NCBI GenBank assembly: GCA_040752515.1
Contig: JBFMGQ010000042.1
Location: forward strand, 1 to 19,615
Direction of reading: 5' to 3'
Source: Tenuifilum sp040752515
GTDB taxonomy: Bacteria > Bacteroidota > Bacteroidia > Bacteroidales > Tenuifilaceae
DNA: 19,615 bases
Part shown: piece by piece, positions 7,273 to 12,999 of the stretch
Position numbering within the stretch: the first letter of the stretch is position 1
Layout of the letters: every line of letters starts with the position of its first letter
The notes under the pieces: model-generated
The model's input: only the letters and a program-made list of their open reading frames with translations
Told to the model about the DNA's origin: nothing
Database searches by the model: none
Position numbers and translations under genes: made by a program

Positions 7273-7321
7273 AGGATAAAGGATAAAGGATAAAAGATAA
7301 AGGTTCAAGGTTTAAGGTTAA
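7273..7321. repeat. seven-unit heptanucleotide tandem repeat
   Basis: Seven contiguous 7-base units: AGGATAA three times, then AAGATAA, AGGTTCA, AGGTTTA and AGGTTAA. It fills most of the 81-base gap between the convergent reductase and symporter genes. The units drift steadily along the array, as expected for slippage followed by point mutation. Confidence 0.85.
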
Positions 7322-7340
7322 TTCAGTTCGGTTCTTCGAG

Positions 7341-8756
7341 CTATTCTCTGTTCAAGTTGAATTCACCTGCTTTCAGACGCTTTAAATAGCCTTCGGCTTC
7401 GGCTTTCATTACTGGGAATAGCAATAGTAGCGCAATAAGGTTTGGAATGCTCATAAAGGTAATGACCATGTCCACAAAGTGCCAAACCAAATCGATGCCC
7501 CATACGGAACCAAAGAAAACAAAAAGTGTAAATACATAGTAATAAGGCTTGATGGCTTTGTCGCCAAAAATATACTGGGCAGTTCGAGTTCCGTAGTACG
7601 ACCAGCTAATAATGGTAGAAAATGCAAAGAGTAGTAAGCTAATAGCTACCATGTGACGAGCCATATAACCAATGCCAATCTTCCCAAGGCCCTCCTGAAA
7701 AGCTGCAACAGTCATACCCACACCCTTAATAGCACCATCAGTCTTCCAAACACCAGTTAGAACAATAACCATTGCTGTCAGGGTACAAATAACTATGGTA
7801 TCGATAAACGGCTCAAGCGATGCCACAAAACCCTCGCGCATGGGATAGGGTGTTTTAGCGGCAGCGTGCGCCATGGGCGCTGAGCCTTGGCCAGCCTCAT
7901 TGGAAAATAACCCCCGACGGACACCCCAAATCATGGTCATAAAAAAGGTTGACCCCACAAAACCACCAACGGCTGCCTGACCGGTAAATGCACTCTTTAC
8001 TATTAACCATAAAGCCGATGGTATATCGGCATAGTGAACGCCAATTACCAGAATTGCTGAACCAAAATAGATAATGGCCATCAAGGGCACAAGCTTAGAG
8101 GTTACGTTGGCTATTCGGCGTAAACCTCCAACTACAATCAAAAAAACCAAAGCCGATATAGCTATGCCAGTGTAAAGGACTGGAATATTGTAACTTGTTT
8201 TTAAAACATCGGAAATAGAGTTAGCTTGAGCCATGTTGCCTGTTCCTAAGGAACAAAGAATACCGGCAAAAGCAAAGAAAATGGCTAAACGTTTTGCCCA
8301 CACCCCGAGCTTATCCTTAAGCCCCTGCTCAATGTAATACATTGGGCCACCTGAAACAGTGCCATCGGCATTGATTTTACGATACTTTTGTGCTAGCGTG
8401 CACTCAACCATTTTCAGCATCATGCCAAAGAATCCGGTAACCCAAAGCCAAAAAACCGCACCGGGACCACCAAAGTAGATAGCTAATGTAACCCCAACAA
8501 TATTACCCGTTCCTACGGTAGCAGAGAGGGCTGTGGTTAATGCCTTGAAATGGCTAACATCGCCCACATCATCGTGCTTACTATACTTACCCCGAACCAG
8601 GTCGATTGCATGTTTAAAATGGCTAATCTGTAAGAATTTTAAACGAATTGAGTAGTAAATTCCGGTAGGAACGAGTAGGGCTAAAATCAAATAACCACCA
8701 ACATATTCGTTGTATAGCTGAATAACGTAATCGAAACTTTCCAGAAAAGAGTTCAT
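7341..8756 (-). CDS. AGCS-family sodium:alanine/amino acid symporter
   Basis: Inner-membrane secondary transporter that would import alanine, glycine or a related amino acid with sodium. The sequence has about ten or eleven hydrophobic helices and the AGCS hallmarks: ALSATVGTGNIVGVTLAI near the N-terminus, GGPMYYIEQGL, SLGTGNMAQANS, and RRGLFSNEAGQGSAPMAHAAAKT in the middle. The frame is open to an ATG at 8813, but I chose the ATG at 8756 (471 residues, MNSFLESFDYV): family members begin there, and a good promoter lies between the two codons. Nothing nearby links it functionally to its neighbours; it appears to be a single-gene unit. Confidence 0.92.
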   Translation of the reverse strand: MNSFLESFDYVIQLYNEYVGGYLILALLVPTGIYYSIRLKFLQISHFKHAIDLVRGKYSKHDDVGDVSHFKALTTALSATVGTGNIVGVTLAIYFGGPGAVFWLWVTGFFGMMLKMVECTLAQKYRKINADGTVSGGPMYYIEQGLKDKLGVWAKRLAIFFAFAGILCSLGTGNMAQANSISDVLKTSYNIPVLYTGIAISALVFLIVVGGLRRIANVTSKLVPLMAIIYFGSAILVIGVHYADIPSALWLIVKSAFTGQAAVGGFVGSTFFMTMIWGVRRGLFSNEAGQGSAPMAHAAAKTPYPMREGFVASLEPFIDTIVICTLTAMVIVLTGVWKTDGAIKGVGMTVAAFQEGLGKIGIGYMARHMVAISLLLFAFSTIISWSYYGTRTAQYIFGDKAIKPYYYVFTLFVFFGSVWGIDLVWHFVDMVITFMSIPNLIALLLLFPVMKAEAEGYLKRLKAGEFNLNRE

Positions 8757-8783
8757 GGTTTTGGTTTGGTTTAGGTTATCGTG

Positions 8784-8814
8784 CAAAAATAGAAAAATCA
8801 TTAACCTGACCAAG
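8784..8814 (-). promoter_or_regulatory. promoter of the AGCS symporter
   Basis: Minus-strand TATTTTTG (8791-8784, exact TAnnTTTG) is preceded, 19 bases upstream, by CTTG (8814-8811). The predicted transcript starts near 8777, about 20 bases before the ATG at 8756, which rules against the upstream ATG at 8813. Confidence 0.6.
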
Positions 8815-9198
8815 AAAAGTCAGGTTTATTGTTAAAAAGTTTAAGAGATATTTTTACCCCTTTTAATTAATATTTTGCTTTGTCTGAATTTTAGATTTAT
8901 TAAACACAGGATTGAAATCCTTAGATAGTTGATGCTTGGCATAAGAAACAAGCCCATTAGGCCTTTACTTTAAGAATTTAACGGGCTAGCCAAAGTTTAC
9001 TACAAATATAGTACTATAATATCTATTTAAACTTATGGAGTAAAACAATCATCAACGGATATTCTATGCCAAAGTAGAATGAATTATAAAAAATTTAAGT
9101 ATCATACTGTAAATAATGGTAATATAAAGTTTTTTTTTCAGTTTATCCTTGACTTTTAACTATAATTATGCTATTGATATTTTTTAAGTAATCATAAA

Positions 9199-9303
9199 AT
9201 GAGGCATAATATTTACTCATTTGAAACGTTTGGTATTTCGAAGCGATTACCTTTCAAGTTACAACTACTTTTGGTAAGTGCTGTACCGTTCATGGCTATT
9301 TAA
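9199..9303 (+). other. 34-codon reading frame, possible truncated gene start
   Basis: The frame begins with ATG and runs MRHNIYSFETFGIS, then a basic segment KRLPFK, then a hydrophobic run LQLLLVSAVPFMAI, and stops. Such a basic patch followed by a hydrophobic helix is how many membrane sensor kinases start, and the chain stops in the middle of the would-be first helix. It lies at the left edge of the AT-rich block and could be the stump of a gene cut by insertion. It may also be a chance frame; it is too short to decide. Confidence 0.2.
9241..9254 (+). repeat. 14-bp direct repeat, left copy
   Basis: AAGCGATTACCTTT occurs here and again at 12898-12911 in the same orientation. The two copies bracket the AT-rich gene block. 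A 14-bp match somewhere in a window this long is not rare by chance, so only the placement is suggestive. Confidence 0.4.
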
Positions 9304-9312
9304 TTGTTAAAG

Positions 9313-10089
9313 TTAGATGCATTTTTCTATAATCTCACCGCTTTTAATTTCATTAATTAAATCGTTCATAAATCTTGCAGCTGGTGCTCCGTCAACTATA
9401 TCATGGTCAAAAGAAACTGTTAAACAAAGATGCTCTCTTAAAACGAATTGATGGTCTAATTCTACTACTTTCTTGTTTATACTCCCAATCGTAACTAAAA
9501 CGGTAGTTGAGCTATGCGGAATAAACCAAATTGGTTCTTTGCAATACATTCCAACAGCAGTAACGGCAATCTTTCCATAGTTCTTTGCCATGTAAATATT
9601 CTTGTCTGCTATCCGAATCATCAATCTTAGAAAGAAACCCGGTAATAAAGTAATCCATTTTTTACCCGAAAGACTAGCAAGTTTGTCGGTTTGTTTATTT
9701 TTGGCTTCTCTTATTTCTTTGTGTATTTGTAAATAAGTCTTATGCTGCGCTTTTTGAATCCCAACTGGCTCTGGGACTTTTTCTCCATCTATTTCACGTT
9801 CAATCAATACGCTTATTGTAATATCTTTGAGTATAATATGCTTTCTGCCTTTAATAAAGGAATTGAATTGCGGATACTTTGAAATTGATTTTGCAAGGCA
9901 GGTAATGATATAGGCAGTAAATGAAAGCTTTATCCCTGTCGATTCATAATAGTTCCTGATTAATAATCGGGGAATAGTTATATCTACTTCGGTCATACAG
10001 TGAATTGTATTTTTTTCTTTTGTAACCGAAGCAGAAGCAGCAACCATTTGTCTGCCAAAACTAAGAGGTACTATTTTATAATCACGCAT
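9313..10089 (-). CDS. free-standing 2-oxoacid dehydrogenase E2-type acyltransferase domain
   Basis: The 258 residues look like the catalytic (CoA-dependent acyltransferase) domain of E2 subunits, the fold shared with chloramphenicol acetyltransferase. The signature is SFDHDIVDGAPAARF near the C-terminus, with His229 and Asp233 in the HxxxDG motif; the segment TEVDITIPRLLIRNYYESTG and the TAYIITCLAKSISKYPQFNS region match the N-terminal half of that domain. There is no lipoyl domain, no hinge and no E1/E3-binding domain, and no E1 or E3 gene nearby, so a role in a dehydrogenase complex is unlikely. It probably acylates or trans-acylates some other substrate. It is last in a tight operon, 4 bases after the small membrane protein gene. 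Confidence 0.8.
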   Translation of the reverse strand: MRDYKIVPLSFGRQMVAASASVTKEKNTIHCMTEVDITIPRLLIRNYYESTGIKLSFTAYIITCLAKSISKYPQFNSFIKGRKHIILKDITISVLIEREIDGEKVPEPVGIQKAQHKTYLQIHKEIREAKNKQTDKLASLSGKKWITLLPGFFLRLMIRIADKNIYMAKNYGKIAVTAVGMYCKEPIWFIPHSSTTVLVTIGSINKKVVELDHQFVLREHLCLTVSFDHDIVDGAPAARFMNDLINEIKSGEIIEKCI

Positions 10090-10093
10090 AATT

Positions 10094-10471
10094 TTACTTT
10101 TTAAAAACCAAAAAATAAACAGTTAAACTTGTAAATATCAATATTATAACAGGAATATATTTATGTAAGTATAAAATAATTAAGTTATTCGGCTTTTCGA
10201 AGCTTAAAATTGCACCTGTAATAATTTCTAATAATGTAAATAAAATTGATAAAACAATAAAAATTAAAACTATTGGGCTTGTCCCAAAAGATTTATAAAA
10301 CTGACTAATAAAAATACTACTCGCAACAATTGTCAAAATTGAAATAATTTTATGTAAAGCAAAAATTTTCGTATTCAATGATCTTCCTATTTTTGCGAGG
10401 AAAATTCCTGATATAATAATCAATAAAAACAAAATATAAACTAGTCCGATTTTAAAATATAAGTTATTCAT
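10094..10471 (-). CDS. four-helix membrane protein with duplicated His-Lys unit
   Basis: Family not recognised. 125 residues, almost entirely hydrophobic, with four predicted membrane helices. The chain is an internal duplication: residues 17-55 (IIISGIFLAKIGRSLN, then FALHKIIS) align with residues 80-118 (EIITGAILSFEKPNN, then LYLHKYIP). Each half keeps a (S/T)G pair, an Asn about ten residues on and an LHK triad; the histidines are His40 and His103. Two in-membrane histidines in equivalent places could hold a haem b or a quinone, but that is inference. The neighbouring gene at 10464-11087 encodes a paralogue with the same plan. It starts 6 bases after the corrected end of that gene and ends 4 bases before the acyltransferase gene. 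Confidence 0.7.
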   Translation of the reverse strand: MNNLYFKIGLVYILFLLIIISGIFLAKIGRSLNTKIFALHKIISILTIVASSIFISQFYKSFGTSPIVLIFIVLSILFTLLEIITGAILSFEKPNNLIILYLHKYIPVIILIFTSLTVYFLVFKK

Positions 10472-11087
10472 AAATTTCTATTTGTTTAGTAAGTATAACA
10501 TTAGTCCACTTGATGCTAAAGTAATCCATGGTGTTGTTTTGTGCAAGGTGTGAACATATTTGGGCATACTTTTGTCTGTGCATATCATTCCACCTGTCGC
10601 AATAGTTGAAACAAAACAAATGTTTATAATTAGTGCCGAAATTTTTTTCTATTTTAGAATGCGAAAAATGTTTTCTTTTTTGTAAAAGAGTTACATCAAT
10701 TAACGCAATATTAGAAAGAGAAGATAATTTATGCCCCGTTAAAAGTATTGTATTGTATGGCTTTTCTGTTGTAGAGAGCCAAAAACCTGTCGCTAAAGTT
10801 GTTGCAAACAATGCACCTGAAATTAGAGTTCTGTTGCGAATATTGTAAGGCGTGGTTAGGGTACTTGCACTATTATTAATTGCTATTGAAATTACAATTG
10901 GAGAAATTGATGTCATTGATTTTATAAGGAGATTGTGATTTGCTTTTGTTTTTGGTGTGAAATTTTGATTTTTAATAATTGAAAACTTAATGTCACTTTG
11001 CTTACCGAAAAGCAAAGGGTTCTGTGAAAAAGAATAATTCACAAAAATGTTTAAAATTGAGATTATAAATAGCAGTTTCATATTCAT
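10464..11087 (-). CDS. paralogous four-helix membrane protein, frameshifted at an A7 run
   Basis: As read, 207 residues. A signal-like N-terminus (MNMKLLFIISILNIFVNYSFSQ), a polar segment, and two membrane helices with ATGFWLSTTEKPYNTILLTG then HK (His119). After residue 147 the chain turns into a polar, Cys- and His-rich tail unlike anything before it. Removing one A from the A7 run at 10642-10648 restores a second helix pair containing STIATGGMICTDKSMPKY and HTLHKTTPW (His182), ending at a TAG at 10480-10478, 202 residues in all. The restored half repeats the first half (ATG, Lys, HK) and matches the next gene's protein. So the gene is a frameshifted member of a four-helix pair; the cause may be mutation, slippage-based switching or a sequencing error. 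It follows the NmrA-like gene by 3 bases. Confidence 0.7.
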   Translation of the reverse strand: MNMKLLFIISILNIFVNYSFSQNPLLFGKQSDIKFSIIKNQNFTPKTKANHNLLIKSMTSISPIVISIAINNSASTLTTPYNIRNRTLISGALFATTLATGFWLSTTEKPYNTILLTGHKLSSLSNIALIDVTLLQKRKHFSHSKIEKNFGTNYKHLFCFNYCDRWNDMHRQKYAQICSHLAQNNTMDYFSIKWTNVILTKQIEIYE

Positions 11088-11090
11088 AAT

Positions 11091-12020
11091 TTATTGGTTT
11101 TGATTATTTAAATAACCATAAAAATTATTTGCCTTAAGCCATTTGGCATAAGTTTCTATATCAAATTTAGGCTCATCCAATACTGAATATGTTCCGTATT
11201 CATCAGCTATATGAGATTCCGAAAAGTTATTAAAGTAATCCGACATGTGTTTTACGATTTTCAACTTCTTAATGAAGGTTGCCAAAATTATAATCATGGG
11301 AATCGGCAATGTTTTAACTTTTGATTTTTCGGAAAAAATACTAAGAAATTTTCTTGCAGCATTTGAGTGTGCGTAACCCATTTTCCCTTGCACAGGAAAC
11401 TCTTTGAAGAATGCTTTCTCGTTTCCAATAGCATGTATCAAGTGTTGGGTAAAATCGTAGCAATTAGTAAAGTATATCGGATTTATATCGTTGCCAATTA
11501 CAGAATACAGGTTATTTCTCTGATAGAAAATAAAACTATCCAAAAACCAGCTACAATGTAAAATGGTGTAAGGGATACCCGTTTCTTTTATTAGTTTCTG
11601 TCCTTGTTTGCGGATAATATTAGGTACAAACCTGAAAGTATTTGTTGAATCATGGTTATCCAAAGCACCTAAACCAGAAATTTGAATAATTTGTTTGATT
11701 GTGGTTTTGTCTATTGCTTTCAGTATATTTTCGATGCCTTCACGTTCTTCGGCAAAGGGAATATTAACATCCGTTGTGTGTGTCGAAAGGTTGAGGTACA
11801 AATAGTCGGTGTTTTTCAAAGCTCTTTGCAGCGATTGTACATCTCGTAAATCTGCTTTTACTATCTCAACGCTTTCAGAAAAATCGAAAAGTTTCCTTGC
11901 TTTATCGGTGTTGCGTGTAATTGCTTTTACCTGAAACCCCTCATTAACAAGGTTTTTTACTACAGGAGCGCCAATATTCCCAGTTGCCCCAATTACAGTA
12001 ATTTGTTTTCTGTTATCCAT
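11091..12020 (-). CDS. NmrA-like / atypical SDR NAD(P)-binding protein
   Basis: Cytosolic Rossmann-fold protein of 309 residues. The glycine-rich nucleotide motif GATGNIG is at residues 11-17 (ITVIGATGNIGAPVV), followed by KAITRNTDKA (an Arg at the end of strand 2, typical for NADP(H) preference) and DLRDVQSLQRALKNTDYLYLNL, the usual NmrA/atypical SDR layout. The catalytic Tyr-x3-Lys of classical reductases is not evident, so it may be a redox sensor or an atypical reductase of quinones or similar substrates. First gene of the operon that continues with the two membrane proteins and the acyltransferase. A likely activator site and promoter lie in the 78 bases upstream. Confidence 0.85.
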   Translation of the reverse strand: MDNRKQITVIGATGNIGAPVVKNLVNEGFQVKAITRNTDKARKLFDFSESVEIVKADLRDVQSLQRALKNTDYLYLNLSTHTTDVNIPFAEEREGIENILKAIDKTTIKQIIQISGLGALDNHDSTNTFRFVPNIIRKQGQKLIKETGIPYTILHCSWFLDSFIFYQRNNLYSVIGNDINPIYFTNCYDFTQHLIHAIGNEKAFFKEFPVQGKMGYAHSNAARKFLSIFSEKSKVKTLPIPMIIILATFIKKLKIVKHMSDYFNNFSESHIADEYGTYSVLDEPKFDIETYAKWLKANNFYGYLNNQNQ

Positions 12021-12046
12021 ATTTTGCTACATTTAAAATTTTGCAA

Positions 12047-12054
12047 CAAAACTA
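12047..12054 (-). promoter_or_regulatory. -7 element of the NmrA-like operon promoter
   Basis: Minus-strand TAGTTTTG, an exact TAnnTTTG. No TTTG is found at the -33 distance. Transcription would start near 12043. The missing -33 element and the palindrome about 41 bases upstream of that start suggest an activator-dependent promoter. Confidence 0.55.
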
Positions 12055-12076
12055 TAGTGGATAAAAAGGATGATTA

Positions 12077-12092
12077 TTTGACAAAAGTCAAA
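12077..12092. promoter_or_regulatory. putative Crp/Fnr-type binding site
   Basis: TTTGACAAAAGTCAAA: perfect 6-base arms with a 4-base spacer, the same geometry as FNR-type boxes (TTGAT-N4-ATCAA). It lies directly after the Crp/Fnr gene and about 41 bases upstream of the predicted start of the NmrA-like operon, the position of a class II activator. Confidence 0.6.
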
Positions 12093-12098
12093 ATCGCG

Positions 12099-12662
12099 TT
12101 ATGCTTTTTTTCTAATGCGGCTAAGCGTGGCAATATCAACACCTATATAAGATGCGATAAAGCCCAATGTGACTCTTTGTAGGATATCAGGGTGTTTCTT
12201 ACAGAAATCATTATACCTTTCAGTTGCAGTCATTGTTTGAAATTGCCTTGTGCGCTCTAACATTTCCTTACTAATTGAGTCGGCTAAATCTTTGCAAATC
12301 TGATTCCATGCAGGTACTAATTGGTATAACTCCTTTTGTTTTTCAAAGCTTATTACCATTAACTCGGCATCCTCAATTGCTCTGATGTTTTCTTTTGAAG
12401 GTATCTGATTGTTAAAGCTATCAAATGATATGATGAGGGACTCTTCAGGATAAAATTCGGTAGTAATCTCATTTGCAAAGTCGTCAAAGATATAAGCTCT
12501 TAATATTCCTTTTTTTACAAAACCAATGTATTTGCAAATCTTACCCTCTTTTAAAAAAAAATCATTTGCTTTTATTCTCATAGGAATAAAACTACTCATG
12601 GTTAGTTTTAATTCCTCGTCCGTAAGATTATAATTGTTTAAAATGTCTTTATCTAATCGCAT
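12099..12662 (-). CDS. Crp/Fnr-family transcription regulator
   Basis: 187 residues with the two-domain Crp/Fnr plan. The beta-roll sensor domain spans about residues 15-110, including KANDFFLKEGKICKYIGFVKKGILRAYI and EFYPEESLIISFDSF. A connecting helix follows, then a C-terminal helix-turn-helix reading TLGFIASYIGVDIATLSRIRKK. It lacks the N-terminal cysteine cluster of oxygen-sensing FNR (only three scattered cysteines) and the cAMP-contact Glu/Arg pair of CRP, so its signal is unknown. This form is common in Bacteroidota. It is encoded just upstream of the NmrA-like operon on the same strand, and the palindrome following its stop codon is the best candidate target. Confidence 0.88.
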   Translation of the reverse strand: MRLDKDILNNYNLTDEELKLTMSSFIPMRIKANDFFLKEGKICKYIGFVKKGILRAYIFDDFANEITTEFYPEESLIISFDSFNNQIPSKENIRAIEDAELMVISFEKQKELYQLVPAWNQICKDLADSISKEMLERTRQFQTMTATERYNDFCKKHPDILQRVTLGFIASYIGVDIATLSRIRKKA

Positions 12663-12779
12663 ATCTGCATTGCTGTCATTTCTTAGGTTTGCATGTAACT
12701 TGCTTAAAACTTTTAAAAAATCATCCTGATCTGGTAAATTAGGTGAAAATTCTGATGATTATCGAACTTTTTATAATTT

Positions 12780-12787
12780 CAAATATA
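12780..12787 (-). promoter_or_regulatory. -7 element upstream of the Crp/Fnr gene
   Basis: Minus-strand TATATTTG is an exact TAnnTTTG. No clear -33 TTTG is seen at 19-21 bases. The predicted leader would be about 110 bases. Confidence 0.4.
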
Positions 12788-12880
12788 TTCAAATCATTCT
12801 AACTAATAGTAAAAAAGTTGTTTAAAATATCTTCAACATCATTTTCTTGCACATTCGTTTGTTGTTAAACCAATAAACCA

Positions 12881-12912
12881 TTTGCCTTAATCGCATAAAG
12901 CGATTACCTTTG
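12881..12912 (+). promoter_or_regulatory. mnmE promoter
   Basis: TTTG (12881-12884), 20-base spacer, TACCTTTG (12905-12912): a perfect fit to the Bacteroidota consensus. Transcription would start near 12919, giving a leader of about 80 bases before the mnmE ATG at 13000. Confidence 0.7.
12898..12911 (+). repeat. 14-bp direct repeat, right copy
   Basis: Second copy of AAGCGATTACCTTT (first at 9241-9254). It overlaps the -7 element of the mnmE promoter, so this copy is likely the native sequence and the left one a possible duplicate or a coincidence. Confidence 0.4.
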
Positions 12913-12999
12913 TGTGCAGCGATTGATTTTAATAAGGCAGAGCGGTTACCAAAAGCTGTGTTGCACGATGAATGGGCTTAAACTAATGCAACTGGGATC

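Larger units (their letters stand above)
8815..9312. other. AT-rich gene-poor stretch at the left edge of the AT-rich block
   Basis: About 500 bases between the symporter promoter and the acyltransferase gene. Two small palindromes are visible: AGGATT-GA-AATCCT (8908-8921) and the perfect TATAGTACTATA (9007-9018). A 34-codon plus-strand reading frame lies at 9199-9303 (listed separately). No terminator with a T-tract was recognised. Base composition is lower in GC than the DNA on either side of the 9-13 kb block. Confidence 0.55.
12663..12999. other. divergent control region between the Crp/Fnr gene and mnmE
   Basis: 337 bases without a convincing gene. It holds a minus-strand -7 element for the regulator gene (12780-12787), a full plus-strand promoter for mnmE (12881-12912), and the right copy of the 14-bp direct repeat (12898-12911). 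The left two thirds are AT-rich like the gene block, and the change to higher GC comes near 12.9 kb. Confidence 0.6.

Noticed and set aside
7273..7321. Tandem repeats considered as a CRISPR array
   Set aside because: Units are 7 bases with no spacers and no cas genes are near.
8757..8813. Upstream ATG giving a 490-residue symporter
   Set aside because: A good promoter lies inside this stretch, and the extra 19 residues do not resemble the start of AGCS proteins.
10464..10640. A Cys/His-rich C-terminal tail in the membrane protein at 10464-11087 that could pass for a metal-binding domain
   Set aside because: The other frame over the same bases encodes two membrane helices that match the paralogue next door; the Cys/His-rich tail is the product of the frameshift.
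12099..12662. The regulator considered as an oxygen-sensing FNR
   Set aside because: The N-terminal cysteine cluster needed for the 4Fe-4S centre is absent.
9241..12911. The 14-bp direct repeat considered as integrase attachment sites
   Set aside because: No integrase or tRNA gene is present and a match of this length can arise by chance in the window; kept only as a possible insertion footprint.
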